NCBI GenBank assembly: GCA_002966495.1
Contig: CP016490.1
Coordinates: forward strand, 3,348,001-3,412,000
Source of the DNA: Halomonas sp. GFAJ-1
GTDB lineage: Bacteria; Pseudomonadota; Gammaproteobacteria; Pseudomonadales; Halomonadaceae
Reading direction: 5' to 3'
Length of the DNA: 64,000 bases
How positions within the stretch are numbered: the stretch's first letter is position 1; each line of letters opens with the position of its first letter. The notes under the pieces were generated by a model. The model was not told the DNA's origin. It saw nothing but the letters and a program-made list of their open reading frames with translations, and made no database searches. The position numbers were made by a program, and so were the translations under genes. Below, piece after piece: positions 27,096 to 34,667 of the stretch.

Positions 27096-28151
27096 TTACT
27101 CCTCAGAAAGCTGCTCAAAGCGAGGCATACCTACATTCCAAGGGATAATGTTGCCTTTCTCACCCATATTCGCGTGATCGCCCAGTACATGGCCGTCGTG
27201 CTCGCGGGTTTGCCCATAGAGCGAGCGATTATGGAAGGTGGGGCCAAAGCGCTCTAATGTTTCGGCCACATCGCCCGTATAGCGCGGGTCTTGGGGCCGC
27301 TCTTGGCTGCTCATGTAGTACGCGATGTCCCATGCGTCTTGCTCATTAAGCGAGCGAGGCTGCCCAAGCGGCATATTGTTGTAGATAAAGCCTGCGGCCG
27401 TATCGACCCGCACCAAGCCTGCGCCCCAGTTGTTCGAGCCATCGCCCCACGGCGCGGGGAATACGTACTCACCGTTCTCATAATGCCCCGAACCATCGTC
27501 GCGGTGGCAAATGGCACACTGCTCCTGATAGGCCGCTTCGCCCCGGGCGTAATTGGGCTCCTGTTCCGGCTCATCCGGCGCAGGGAAACCGCGCCCATAA
27601 ATTGGCTGGCTGGGGTACATGGGCGCCCCTTTCGCTAACCACTGGTGGTAAGCACTTAGGGCCAGCATCTCATCACTACCGTATTCAGGCGGTGTGCCAT
27701 TCATCGAGTAAGCAAAGCAGCCTGCAATACGCTCTTCAAGGTTGTTGACGTGCTGATTTTTACCTCGAAAATCCGGCAAGGTGATGGCTGCGGCCCACAC
27801 GGGGGCACTAAATGGCTGGCGACCCTCACCTAAGTGGCAGCTAGAGCAGTTCATGTCGTTATAAACATACTCATCACGCAGCTGCTGGGTATCGGTAAAT
27901 AGCTCGTAGCCGTAGCGAATGACTTTTTTCAGCTCGGGGTGAATATCTGCCGCGTCAAGGTCTTCCATGGTAGGCGGCACATGCACAAGCTCCCCTTCTT
28001 GAGGGGCTGGAAAGCCAAGCTCAACCAAACCTTGGTAAGGCGCTTCATCTGCCTGGGTGGCACCACTATCAGCAAAGGCGTTAATGACTAACCCTGTCGC
28101 TAACGAACTACCGACTAGCGCTAACACGAGACGCTTTTTATGAAACATCAT
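27096..28151 (-). CDS. tsdA: Thiosulfate dehydrogenase (tetrathionate-forming), dihaem cytochrome c
   Basis: Periplasmic enzyme oxidising two thiosulfates to tetrathionate. A signal peptide (ending near AFA, about 27) is followed by two haem sites, CSSCH (about 102) and CAICH (about 211). Between them are family hallmarks: IRYGYELFTDT, a FRGKNQHVNNLEERIAGC stretch with the cysteine that axially ligates the active-site haem iron, and YSMNGTP. Length 351 aa is close to characterised TsdA. Its ATG overlaps the tsdB stop (ATGA), and GGGGAGG precedes it. Function is strong from motifs; direction in vivo (oxidation versus tetrathionate reduction) is not determined by sequence. Confidence 0.88.
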   Translation of the reverse strand: MMFHKKRLVLALVGSSLATGLVINAFADSGATQADEAPYQGLVELGFPAPQEGELVHVPPTMEDLDAADIHPELKKVIRYGYELFTDTQQLRDEYVYNDMNCSSCHLGEGRQPFSAPVWAAAITLPDFRGKNQHVNNLEERIAGCFAYSMNGTPPEYGSDEMLALSAYHQWLAKGAPMYPSQPIYGRGFPAPDEPEQEPNYARGEAAYQEQCAICHRDDGSGHYENGEYVFPAPWGDGSNNWGAGLVRVDTAAGFIYNNMPLGQPRSLNEQDAWDIAYYMSSQERPQDPRYTGDVAETLERFGPTFHNRSLYGQTREHDGHVLGDHANMGEKGNIIPWNVGMPRFEQLSEE

Positions 28152-28834
28152 TGCGCTGCCTCCCCTGCTGAATTAACCGGTTGCTCACTGACCGTTTGCG
28201 TGGCGTACCATGCGGATACGGCCTGGATATCCTCCTCGCTCATGCGCTTGGCAATGGCGCCCATTAAGTTTTGCGGGTCGTTGCTGCGCTCATCATTTTT
28301 CCAAGCAAGCAGCTGACTACTGAGGTAACCCGCATGCTGGCTGGTAATAGCTGGAAAATCACTTCCTGCGCCATTTCCCCCTGGGCCATGGCAACTTTTA
28401 CACGACACGATATACGCATCCCAATCGCCGCGCTCGGCCAATTGCTGGCCACGGGCTAGCACCGCTTCGCTAGCGCTCTCGCCACCCTGGGCAGGCGTAA
28501 TGGGCATTTGGCTGTAGTAAGCCGCCACATCGGCAATCTGCTCGTCACTGAGCATACTGGCAAACGGCATCATCGAGGCGTTTTGTCGGCGCCCCTCTTT
28601 AAAATCGTGCAGCTGCTTGACGATATAGCCCGCATCTAATCCTGCCAAACGTGGCCAGGACTCACCGCCGGGAATATTCATGCCACCACCATTTGCCTGG
28701 TGGCATGCGGTACAGGTTGCCGCTGCGGCCTGGCCACGCTGCGCATCGCCCTCTTGTACCTCGGCAAACGCAGCCCCTGCTGCTAGGCAAGCGCTGATCA
28801 GCACACTCACCTTGCCCCACTGTTTTTTATTCAT
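28148..28834 (-). CDS. tsdB: Dihaem cytochrome c, TsdB-type electron acceptor
   Basis: Periplasmic cytochrome c4-like protein with a signal peptide (cleavage near AFA, about 24) and two class-I haem c domains: CTACH (about 41) and CKSCH (about 143), each with a distal methionine segment (MMPFAS and LMGAIA). In Pseudomonas stutzeri TsdB precedes tsdA and takes electrons from it, the same arrangement as here, with a four-base overlap. It lies 36 bp after the histidine kinase gene. Confidence 0.85.
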   Translation of the reverse strand: MNKKQWGKVSVLISACLAAGAAFAEVQEGDAQRGQAAAATCTACHQANGGGMNIPGGESWPRLAGLDAGYIVKQLHDFKEGRRQNASMMPFASMLSDEQIADVAAYYSQMPITPAQGGESASEAVLARGQQLAERGDWDAYIVSCKSCHGPGGNGAGSDFPAITSQHAGYLSSQLLAWKNDERSNDPQNLMGAIAKRMSEEDIQAVSAWYATQTVSEQPVNSAGEAAQ

Positions 28835-28870
28835 GTCTCCCCCGATCGCTTGGTCGTTATCACTCTTTTA

Positions 28871-30211
28871 TTAAGGGTCTCGCCTTCCATCTTTCTGCGT
28901 GTTTAGCGTTACCGTAGGCACCGTTAAGTGCGCGCTAAAACCGCCTGCTTCAGCATTTTCAAACGCCACACTGCCGCCAAAGCGCTCAGCAATGGCTTCC
29001 ACAATGGCAAGCCCTAAGCCACTTCCCTGCTGCTTGCTGGCTCGCCAAAAACGCTGGGTGAGCTGCTTCAGCGTTGCCTCATCTACCCCGGGGCCTTGGT
29101 CATGCACACTGAAGGTCGCTTGGCCATCCACGCACTGCACACCCAAGGAGACCGCAGCGCCACGTGGGCCGTGATGCAGCGAGTTATCCAGCAAGTTTCG
29201 CAGCGCTGTGATCGCAAGTTCTCTGGGCATAGCAAGGCATACATTGGGAAGCGTCTCTGGCGACAGGCACTGCCCCGGCGCCGCCACGCTGTCGGCTATC
29301 GCATACTCAACAATTTCTGCCACCTGACTCGGCTCGCCATCGTCAAAGCGCATTCGTCCTTCCACCCGGGCCAATGTGAGTAACTGATCTAGGGTATGTG
29401 CTAGCCGCACAACTCCTGCTTCGGCATGGTGCAGCGACGCTTCAGCCGCGGCCCCTTGGGCACGCTGGGCGACTTGCAGGTGAGTTTTAATCGCCGTTAG
29501 CGGGGTACGCAGTTCATGGGCGGCGTCGTTCGTGAAGCGCTGCTCACGAACGAGCGTGTGCTGCACGCGGATCAGCAACCCATTGAGGGTCTCAATAAGC
29601 GGTTTGATCTCTTTAGGCACGCCATAAGTAGACACTGGCGCTAACGCTTCAGGATGGCGGCTAGCCAATGCCGCTCGCAGACGCGCTAAAGGCAACAATC
29701 CACGCCATACCCCCACCCACAGGGCGATAAAGCTGCCGATCAGCGCGACAATAAAAGGCACCACGGCCACGCGAACGACATCGCTAAGCAACTTATCGCG
29801 CTCATCCATACGGTCGGCGGTGGTGATCACCAAATCACCACGCTCATAGGTAAACACGCGCCAGGTGGTATCGCCCTCTTGGCGGTAGGTGTGCCCCCTA
29901 GCACCCGGGGAGAGTACCGCTTCAAGGTTGGCATGGGTGCGAGCAATGATGTTGCCTTGTGGCGAATGAACCTGACAGGCCAAGCCTTCAATCGGGGGAA
30001 TTGAGAGCGCCGCTGTTGCGCTCTGGGCCCATACCTCTTCGGGTAGCTGAAGCACTAGCCCAGCGACCATGCGCGCCGACTGGGCTAAGCGCTGATCAAG
30101 GGTTTCTACAAACTTTTTTTCTAGGTCATTTAGTAACCACGCCGCTGCCACACCCCATAACACCACCAGGGTTAAGCCTAGCGTTAGCAGTAGGCGGGCA
30201 CGCAAGCTCAT
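28871..30211 (-). CDS. Sensor histidine kinase (QseC/TctE type)
   Basis: Inner-membrane sensor kinase of 446 aa: transmembrane helices about 8-28 and 150-172 around a periplasmic sensor region of about 120 residues, a short HAMP-like linker, the dimerisation box with the phospho-acceptor histidine (NDAAHELRTPLTA, about 232), and an ATPase domain (NLLDNSLHHGP, DQGPGVD, GSGLGLAIVEAI). It pairs with the response regulator by a four-base overlap. Only 36 bp separate it from tsdB, so thiosulfate or a related signal is a reasonable guess for its input; no direct evidence. Confidence 0.92.
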   Translation of the reverse strand: MSLRARLLLTLGLTLVVLWGVAAAWLLNDLEKKFVETLDQRLAQSARMVAGLVLQLPEEVWAQSATAALSIPPIEGLACQVHSPQGNIIARTHANLEAVLSPGARGHTYRQEGDTTWRVFTYERGDLVITTADRMDERDKLLSDVVRVAVVPFIVALIGSFIALWVGVWRGLLPLARLRAALASRHPEALAPVSTYGVPKEIKPLIETLNGLLIRVQHTLVREQRFTNDAAHELRTPLTAIKTHLQVAQRAQGAAAEASLHHAEAGVVRLAHTLDQLLTLARVEGRMRFDDGEPSQVAEIVEYAIADSVAAPGQCLSPETLPNVCLAMPRELAITALRNLLDNSLHHGPRGAAVSLGVQCVDGQATFSVHDQGPGVDEATLKQLTQRFWRASKQQGSGLGLAIVEAIAERFGGSVAFENAEAGGFSAHLTVPTVTLNTQKDGRRDP

Positions 30212-30909
30212 TGCTGACCTTTGTAGGGTGTGCCAGGCAAATGCACTGCTTCGGGCTTACCAAGCCGGTACCCTAGGCCACGTACCGTCTCGATCACCCC
30301 GCTGCCGAGCTTGCGGCGAAGATGGTGGATATGCACATTTAGCGCATTACTCTCTACTTCGTCATTTAAGCCGTACAGGCTATCCTTCAACTGATCCGCC
30401 GACAGCACGCTGCGCGGCGCGTGTAAAAACGCTTCCAATAGCACCAGCTCGCGCCGTGACAACGCCACTAAGTGCCCAGCAACGTTTACCTCTCGTGACG
30501 CTGGGTCTAAGGTCAGCGCCCCATGCACCGTAAGCCCCTGGCTACGGCCCGACACGCGACGCAGCAGCGCATGTAAGCGCGCTACCAGCTCATCAAGATC
30601 AAACGGCTTTATCAGATAGTCGTCAGCACCGCATTGAAGCCCATCCACTCGGTCACGAACCGCGTCTCGGGCGGTTAGCATCAGTACCGGCGTGGCGATT
30701 CCTTGCTCACGCCATGACTGAAGTAGTTGTAAGCCATCCCCATCAGGCAACCCGCGGTCGAGTATCACCACATCGCTCGCCACTGACTGCATGGCTTGCC
30801 GCGCAGCCTTAATTGAGGAGACGTGATCGACGACAAAATCGTACATCATCAAGCCTGAGCGAATCCCCGAGGCCACCAGCGGGTCATCTTCAATGAGTAA
30901 GACGTGCAT
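30208..30909 (-). CDS. OmpR-family response regulator (QseB/PmrA type)
   Basis: DNA-binding regulator with a receiver domain (D51 in VVILDRGLPDGDG, conserved lysine in LIKPFDLDEL) and a winged-helix effector domain (about 130-222; LSRREL, NALNVHIHHLRRKL, VRGLGYRL). Length 233 aa. It is first in a tight minus-strand run: regulator, kinase, tsdB, tsdA. AAGGA precedes the ATG. A direct-repeat box of the PmrA/QseB style lies 42-58 bp upstream, consistent with autoregulation. Confidence 0.93.
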   Translation of the reverse strand: MHVLLIEDDPLVASGIRSGLMMYDFVVDHVSSIKAARQAMQSVASDVVILDRGLPDGDGLQLLQSWREQGIATPVLMLTARDAVRDRVDGLQCGADDYLIKPFDLDELVARLHALLRRVSGRSQGLTVHGALTLDPASREVNVAGHLVALSRRELVLLEAFLHAPRSVLSADQLKDSLYGLNDEVESNALNVHIHHLRRKLGSGVIETVRGLGYRLGKPEAVHLPGTPYKGQQ

Positions 30910-30950
30910 AGCGGTTTCCTTCTATAGTCTGTCCAGCATGGCAAACGCGC

Positions 30951-30967
30951 ATTAACCTAGCGTTAAG
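30951..30967 (-). promoter_or_regulatory. Candidate response-regulator box upstream of the kinase/tsd operon
   Basis: On the minus strand CTTAACGCTAGGTTAAT contains two half-sites (CTTAA and GTTAA) repeated head-to-tail with an 11-bp period, like the CTTAAT-N5-CTTAAT boxes bound by PmrA and QseB relatives. It lies 42 bp before the regulator start. Confidence 0.5.
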
Positions 30968-31003
30968 CATCCAAGCAATGTCCATCGTCCAATTAGCTCC
31001 CTC

Positions 31004-31048
31004 TCTCCATCTCGCCTCTCTCCATCTCGCCTCTATCAATCTCTCCCT
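31004..31048. repeat. 15-bp tandem repeat upstream of the response regulator
   Basis: Two identical units TCTCCATCTCGCCTC (31004-31018 and 31019-31033) and a degenerate third (31034-31048). It lies about 100 bp upstream of the regulator start and is not inside a supported gene. Confidence 0.75.
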
Positions 31049-31052
31049 ATCA

Positions 31053-31085
31053 ACAAAAACACCCCTGCTGATCTCAGCAAGGGTG
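31053..31085 (-). terminator. Terminator of the blh/yedE operon
   Basis: Stem CACCC-C-TGCTGA with TCAGCA-A-GGGTG (31060-31085, one internal mismatch) and a short TC loop; on the minus strand it is followed by GTTTTTG. It lies about 50 bp past the last yeeE-like stop and separates that operon from the regulator gene. Confidence 0.85.
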
Positions 31086-31136
31086 ATAGTCGTCATCAAG
31101 CAAGCGGGGTAAGCTGGGGTAAGTTAAAGCAGTGCG

Positions 31137-31565
31137 CTAAACTCGTTTAGCCAAGAACCATCCCACCACCATCGCCACTAACATGGCTAACAGCGGTAAC
31201 GATAAGCCACCAACAGAGGCAATAGCCGGACCAGGGCAGTAGCCAGAAAGCCCCCAACCAATACCAAATAGCGCCGCGCCGCCTAACAGCTTAGCGTCTA
31301 AATCCTGCTTACTAGGTAGCTGGAAGCCGCTACCAAACAGCGGAGTTCCTCGGGCATAAACAAGCCGATAGCCGATGAAAGTCGTGACTACCGCACCGCC
31401 TAACACAAACATTAGGGTAGGGTCCCAGGCGCCCGCGATGTCCAAAAAGCCCAATACCCGTGCTGGGTCGGTCATTCCCGAAACCGCCAGCCCAAGACCA
31501 AACAGCAGGCCTGCCAGATAGCCAGCCGCTGTTTTAAGCGTGTTTGAATGACTAAGACGGCTCAT
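31137..31565 (-). CDS. YeeE/YedE-family half-size sulfur transport protein (second)
   Basis: Small polytopic membrane protein of 142 aa from the DUF395 family, related to half of the thiosulfate channel YeeE/TsuA. It shows about four helices and the family motifs GLAVSGMTDPARVLGFLDI and GIGWGLSGYCPGPAI, with the conserved cysteine in GYCPGP. I start at 31565 because AGGAGG lies seven bases upstream and the ATG overlaps the previous stop by four bases; the longer frame to 31673 is not family sequence. It likely pairs with the upstream protein as a two-subunit channel. Confidence 0.9.
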   Translation of the reverse strand: MSRLSHSNTLKTAAGYLAGLLFGLGLAVSGMTDPARVLGFLDIAGAWDPTLMFVLGGAVVTTFIGYRLVYARGTPLFGSGFQLPSKQDLDAKLLGGAALFGIGWGLSGYCPGPAIASVGGLSLPLLAMLVAMVVGWFLAKRV

Positions 31566-32023
31566 GCACTGCCTCCTAACACGTGGCGTACCACGTACAC
31601 GGTCACAATAGCGGCGACTAGAAACATTGCCGTCGCCGCCATCGAGCGCGGCGCCAAGCGCGCTAAACCGCATACGCCGTGCCCGCTGGTACAGCCGCTG
31701 CCAATGCCGGTTCCTAGCCCTACTAACAGCCCAGCCAGCAGCATTAACAGTATACCGCCCGCTGGCTCGCCAATGACCGCACCGGGGGCATCCGCCACAT
31801 TGCCCAACCCACCGCCTAATGCCATCACGACTAACGGGCCACTTACCACCCCCGCCAGAAATGCTAGCCGCCAGGCGCTATCCCCCTTGGGGCGCTGAGT
31901 AATTAACGTGCCAACAATGCCGCTAATGCCAGCAATGCGCCCAAGTGACCCCATTAGCCACACAGCAGAGAGCCCGATCAATACGCCCCCCACCAATCCT
32001 TGCAGACTCGCTATCCAGTCCAC
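31562..32023 (-). CDS. YeeE/YedE-family half-size sulfur transport protein (first)
   Basis: Membrane protein of 153 aa with four or more hydrophobic segments and the DUF395 signature GSGCTSGHGVCGLARL (about 109-124), whose cysteines are thought to pass sulfur species in YeeE/TsuA. Start is GTG at 32023 with CAGGAG upstream. Paired half-size proteins of this kind often sit next to persulfide dioxygenases and rhodaneses, as here beside the beta-lactamase-fold gene. Substrate (thiosulfate or sulfide-derived sulfur) is inferred. Confidence 0.9.
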   Translation of the reverse strand: MDWIASLQGLVGGVLIGLSAVWLMGSLGRIAGISGIVGTLITQRPKGDSAWRLAFLAGVVSGPLVVMALGGGLGNVADAPGAVIGEPAGGILLMLLAGLLVGLGTGIGSGCTSGHGVCGLARLAPRSMAATAMFLVAAIVTVYVVRHVLGGSA

Positions 32024-32088
32024 GGTGTGCTCCTGAAAAGTGCTTGTAACGTTGTTTACTCAACTAGCGTACGAGGCTAGTGATCGTT

Positions 32089-32280
32089 TTAACGCTTGGT
32101 TTTACACGTTGAAATACCCAGCAGCGGGTAAAGCGGGCAAAAGTTAAAAAGGCCGGTTGCCAAAGGCACAATCCCTACCCACCCCCAGGCACCTATTGTT
32201 CCGGTCAACGCCAACCCAATCAGCACCGCCCCCACCACAATGCGCGCTACTTTATCGATACCACCTACGTTAGTTTTCAT
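32089..32280 (-). CDS. DUF2892 small inner-membrane protein
   Basis: A 63-aa protein starting MKTNVGGIDKVARIVVG, the typical opening of DUF2892 proteins, with two helices and a cysteine pair region near the end (FNFCPLYPLLGISTCKTKR). The same domain occurs as the membrane part of the rhodanese YgaP and in sulfur-detoxification operons. A strong AAGGAG precedes the ATG. Exact function is unknown. Confidence 0.9.
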   Translation of the reverse strand: MKTNVGGIDKVARIVVGAVLIGLALTGTIGAWGWVGIVPLATGLFNFCPLYPLLGISTCKTKR

Positions 32281-32310
32281 ACGGTGCTCCTTAATTTAGA
32301 TAAAAATCGG

Positions 32311-33177
32311 CTAAAAACGATTAATCGGTACTTTTAGATACACTTGTCCATTATCTTCAGCGGGAGGCATCTCCCCGGCCCGCATATTGACCTGCACCGA
32401 CGGTATAATTAGCTTTGGCATGCCCAGCGTGGCGTCGCGCTCGGAGCGCATTTTCACAAACTCATCTTCGCTAATACCTTCGTGCACGTGGACGTTAGCG
32501 GTGCGCTGCTCCGCCACGCTGGTTTCATGTTGGTAAGTCTCACGCCCTGGGGCTTTATAGTCGTGACACAAAAACAGCCGCGTTTGCTCTGGTAGGGCCA
32601 GCACTTTTTGTATTGAACGGTATAACGTGCGGGCATCTCCACCAGGAAAGTCACACCGCGCGGTGCCGTAATCCGGCATAAAAAGCGTATCGCCCACAAA
32701 GGCAGCATCGCCGACGACATACGTTAGACAAGCAGGCGTATGCCCAGGGGTGTGCACTACACGCCCTTGCAGTTTACCAATCGTAAAAGTGTCATCTTCA
32801 TTGAACAGCGCATCAAACTGGCTGCCATCCCGAGCAAATTCGGTTCCCGCATTAAACGCCTTACCAAAAATTTCCTGTACGTCGACGATATGGGCGCCAA
32901 TACCGGTTTTGCCGCCTAGCTGCTGATGTAAATAAGGCGCCGCGGAAAGATGGTCTGCATGTACGTGGGTTTCCAGAATCCATTCCACGGTTAAGTCGTT
33001 ATCACGAATAAAGCTAATAATTGCATTAGCGGAGCGCACATCCGTTTGCCCAGCGGCATAATCAAAATCCAGTACTGAATCGACAATAGCGCAGGCATGG
33101 CTATCGGGGTCTTGCACCACGTAGCTAAACGTATTGGTGGGCTCATCGAAAAAAGGGGTGACGATTGGGCGTTGCAT
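32311..33177 (-). CDS. Metallo-beta-lactamase-fold protein, Blh/persulfide dioxygenase-like
   Basis: Cytoplasmic metal hydrolase-fold enzyme of 288 aa, close in pattern to Blh of the BigR operon, which belongs to the persulfide dioxygenase (ETHE1-like) group. The metal motif THVHADHLSAAPYL (about 70-83) is intact, further ligands are in HTPGHTP and LFLCHDYK, and the DTLFMPDYGTARCDFPGGDA segment is a persulfide dioxygenase hallmark. First gene of a four-gene sulfur operon; GGAGG lies before the ATG. Predicted to oxidise glutathione persulfide to sulfite. No fused rhodanese domain and no adjacent ArsR-family regulator are seen. Confidence 0.88.
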   Translation of the reverse strand: MQRPIVTPFFDEPTNTFSYVVQDPDSHACAIVDSVLDFDYAAGQTDVRSANAIISFIRDNDLTVEWILETHVHADHLSAAPYLHQQLGGKTGIGAHIVDVQEIFGKAFNAGTEFARDGSQFDALFNEDDTFTIGKLQGRVVHTPGHTPACLTYVVGDAAFVGDTLFMPDYGTARCDFPGGDARTLYRSIQKVLALPEQTRLFLCHDYKAPGRETYQHETSVAEQRTANVHVHEGISEDEFVKMRSERDATLGMPKLIIPSVQVNMRAGEMPPAEDNGQVYLKVPINRF

Positions 33178-33219
33178 ACAGTGCCTCCACTAGGTGGCTT
33201 TTAGCGTTACTATGCACCC

Positions 33220-33248
33220 ACTATAAACCATATATGGTTATATGTTTA
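33220..33248 (-). promoter_or_regulatory. Promoter with palindromic operator for the blh sulfur operon
   Basis: On the minus strand a -35-like TAAACA (33248-33243), 17-bp spacer and -10 TATAGT (33225-33220) precede the gene by about 42 bp. The spacer contains a 14-bp perfect palindrome, AACCATATATGGTT (33226-33239), directly against the -10, the usual place for a repressor such as the ArsR-type BigR/SqrR/YgaV group. The regulator itself is not in the window. Confidence 0.6.
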
Positions 33249-33355
33249 TACCCTTATGGAATTTAAAGCCATTTATTAAAGAGATTATTAAACCGATACA
33301 GCATTCAACCAAGCCAGTATTGGCAGCATTTAAGGCACGAGACAAAGACAAGCAT

Positions 33356-33381
33356 AAAAAAACCCTGCCAGGAGCAGGGTT
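33356..33381 (-). terminator. Terminator of gpgS
   Basis: Stem AACCCTGC (33361-33368) with GCAGGGTT (33374-33381), loop CAGGA; on the minus strand followed by a T-run of seven. It lies 16 bp past the gpgS stop. Confidence 0.92.
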
Positions 33382-33397
33382 CAAAAAAGCGATTGGG

Positions 33398-34618
33398 CTA
33401 CACCTTTCCTTGGTTATCTAGCTCCACCGCGTCATGCATGCGGGCCAGCAAATCGGGCACAGCGGCTTGAACTCGGTTCCAGCTGGGGATAAACGGACGC
33501 TCGCGTGGGTTATCCAAAAACAGGTTACCTGCTTCTAAAAGGTTGCTGGCAAACAGCTCTACTGCCTGCTCTTCGCAATGGCGGTCCAAGCTGAGCCCGT
33601 TCATGGTGGCATCGTGGTCGTAAGCTTCAATAAGGTCTAAGGCATAGCGGTAATAGGTCGCTTTTAGCGTACGGAAATCCTCGCTGCTAAAGCTCACGCC
33701 TTGGGTAGCGAGCTTGCGATACAGCGCCTTGGCAATATCCAGGCTCATACGATTCAGGCCACCATTAGGGTCGTCTTCACTCACTGGCTGGTGCTTGTGA
33801 TCATAGGCATCGGCAATATCGACCTGGCACAGCTGCCTTGGCGCGTAGTTGCGCTGTAACTCGGAAAGCACACCAATTTCCAGCCCCCAATCTGCCGGTA
33901 TACGTATGCCTTCCAGTACCTCACTGCGCATCGCAAACTCACCGGAAAGCGGATAACGAAAGCTATCCAAATAATCCAAGTAGGGAAGTGGCCCACACAC
34001 CGTTTTAAGGGCGCGTATGAGCGGCGTTACCATCAGCCGTGACACACGTCCGTTCAACTTCCCCTCCGCAATGCGGGGGTAATAGCCTTTACAAAAACTA
34101 TAGTTGAACCGGGGATGAGCCACGGGGTACATAAGGCGGGCCAATAACCCACGCTCGTAGGTGAGAATATCGCAGTCATGTAAACCGACCACCGATGAAC
34201 GCCCAGACGAGAGAATATAGCCTGCGCAGTACCATACATTGCGCCCTTTACCCGGCTCCAGCGCACCTAGCCCATGGCTTTCCAACTCGGCATCCAGCGC
34301 CTTTAACCGAGGGCCGTCGTTCCATAAAATACGAGTATGCTGGGGTAAGCGAGAAAAAAACTCTCGGGCATATAAAAATTGGTCGCGATCAGCGCGATCC
34401 AGACCAATCACCACTTCATTGAGATAGGGCACTTTAACTAATTCATCGACAATGGCAGAAAGCGCTGGTCCCTCCAGCTCTGAAAACAGCGAGGGTAAGA
34501 TCAACCCCATGGGGCGCCGCTTGGCAAATTGGCAAAGCTCTTGCTCAAGTGCGTCAACTGAACGGCGCGTTAAGTTGTGAAAATCGGTAATCACGCCATT
34601 TTGATGGAAATCACTCAT
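33398..34618 (-). CDS. gpgS: Glucosyl-3-phosphoglycerate synthase
   Basis: GT81-type glycosyltransferase joining glucose from a nucleotide sugar to 3-phosphoglycerate, first step to the compatible solute glucosylglycerate. The 406-aa protein shows the GT-A fold with LILPSLFSELEGPAL, EVVIGLDRAD, a DxD-like HDCDIL metal site (about 146-151), and GWGLEIG-type segment DWGLEIGVLSELQRNYA. It has AGGAG before the ATG and lies 49 bp after the phosphatase gene on the same strand. Mannosyl-transferring relatives exist, so the sugar is inferred from family resemblance. Confidence 0.9.
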   Translation of the reverse strand: MSDFHQNGVITDFHNLTRRSVDALEQELCQFAKRRPMGLILPSLFSELEGPALSAIVDELVKVPYLNEVVIGLDRADRDQFLYAREFFSRLPQHTRILWNDGPRLKALDAELESHGLGALEPGKGRNVWYCAGYILSSGRSSVVGLHDCDILTYERGLLARLMYPVAHPRFNYSFCKGYYPRIAEGKLNGRVSRLMVTPLIRALKTVCGPLPYLDYLDSFRYPLSGEFAMRSEVLEGIRIPADWGLEIGVLSELQRNYAPRQLCQVDIADAYDHKHQPVSEDDPNGGLNRMSLDIAKALYRKLATQGVSFSSEDFRTLKATYYRYALDLIEAYDHDATMNGLSLDRHCEEQAVELFASNLLEAGNLFLDNPRERPFIPSWNRVQAAVPDLLARMHDAVELDNQGKV

Positions 34619-34667
34619 GCAGTATGTCTCCTTGGCTCACTAGCCATACGCGTTGACATAGATATGC

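Noticed and set aside
30921..30926. TATAGA as -10 of the response-regulator operon
   Set aside because: It would place the transcript start only a few bases from the start codon and lose the AAGGA ribosome-binding site.
31566..31673. N-terminal extension of the second YeeE/YedE protein
   Set aside because: It overlaps the first YeeE/YedE gene in another frame; AGGAGG and an ATGA overlap support the start at 31565.
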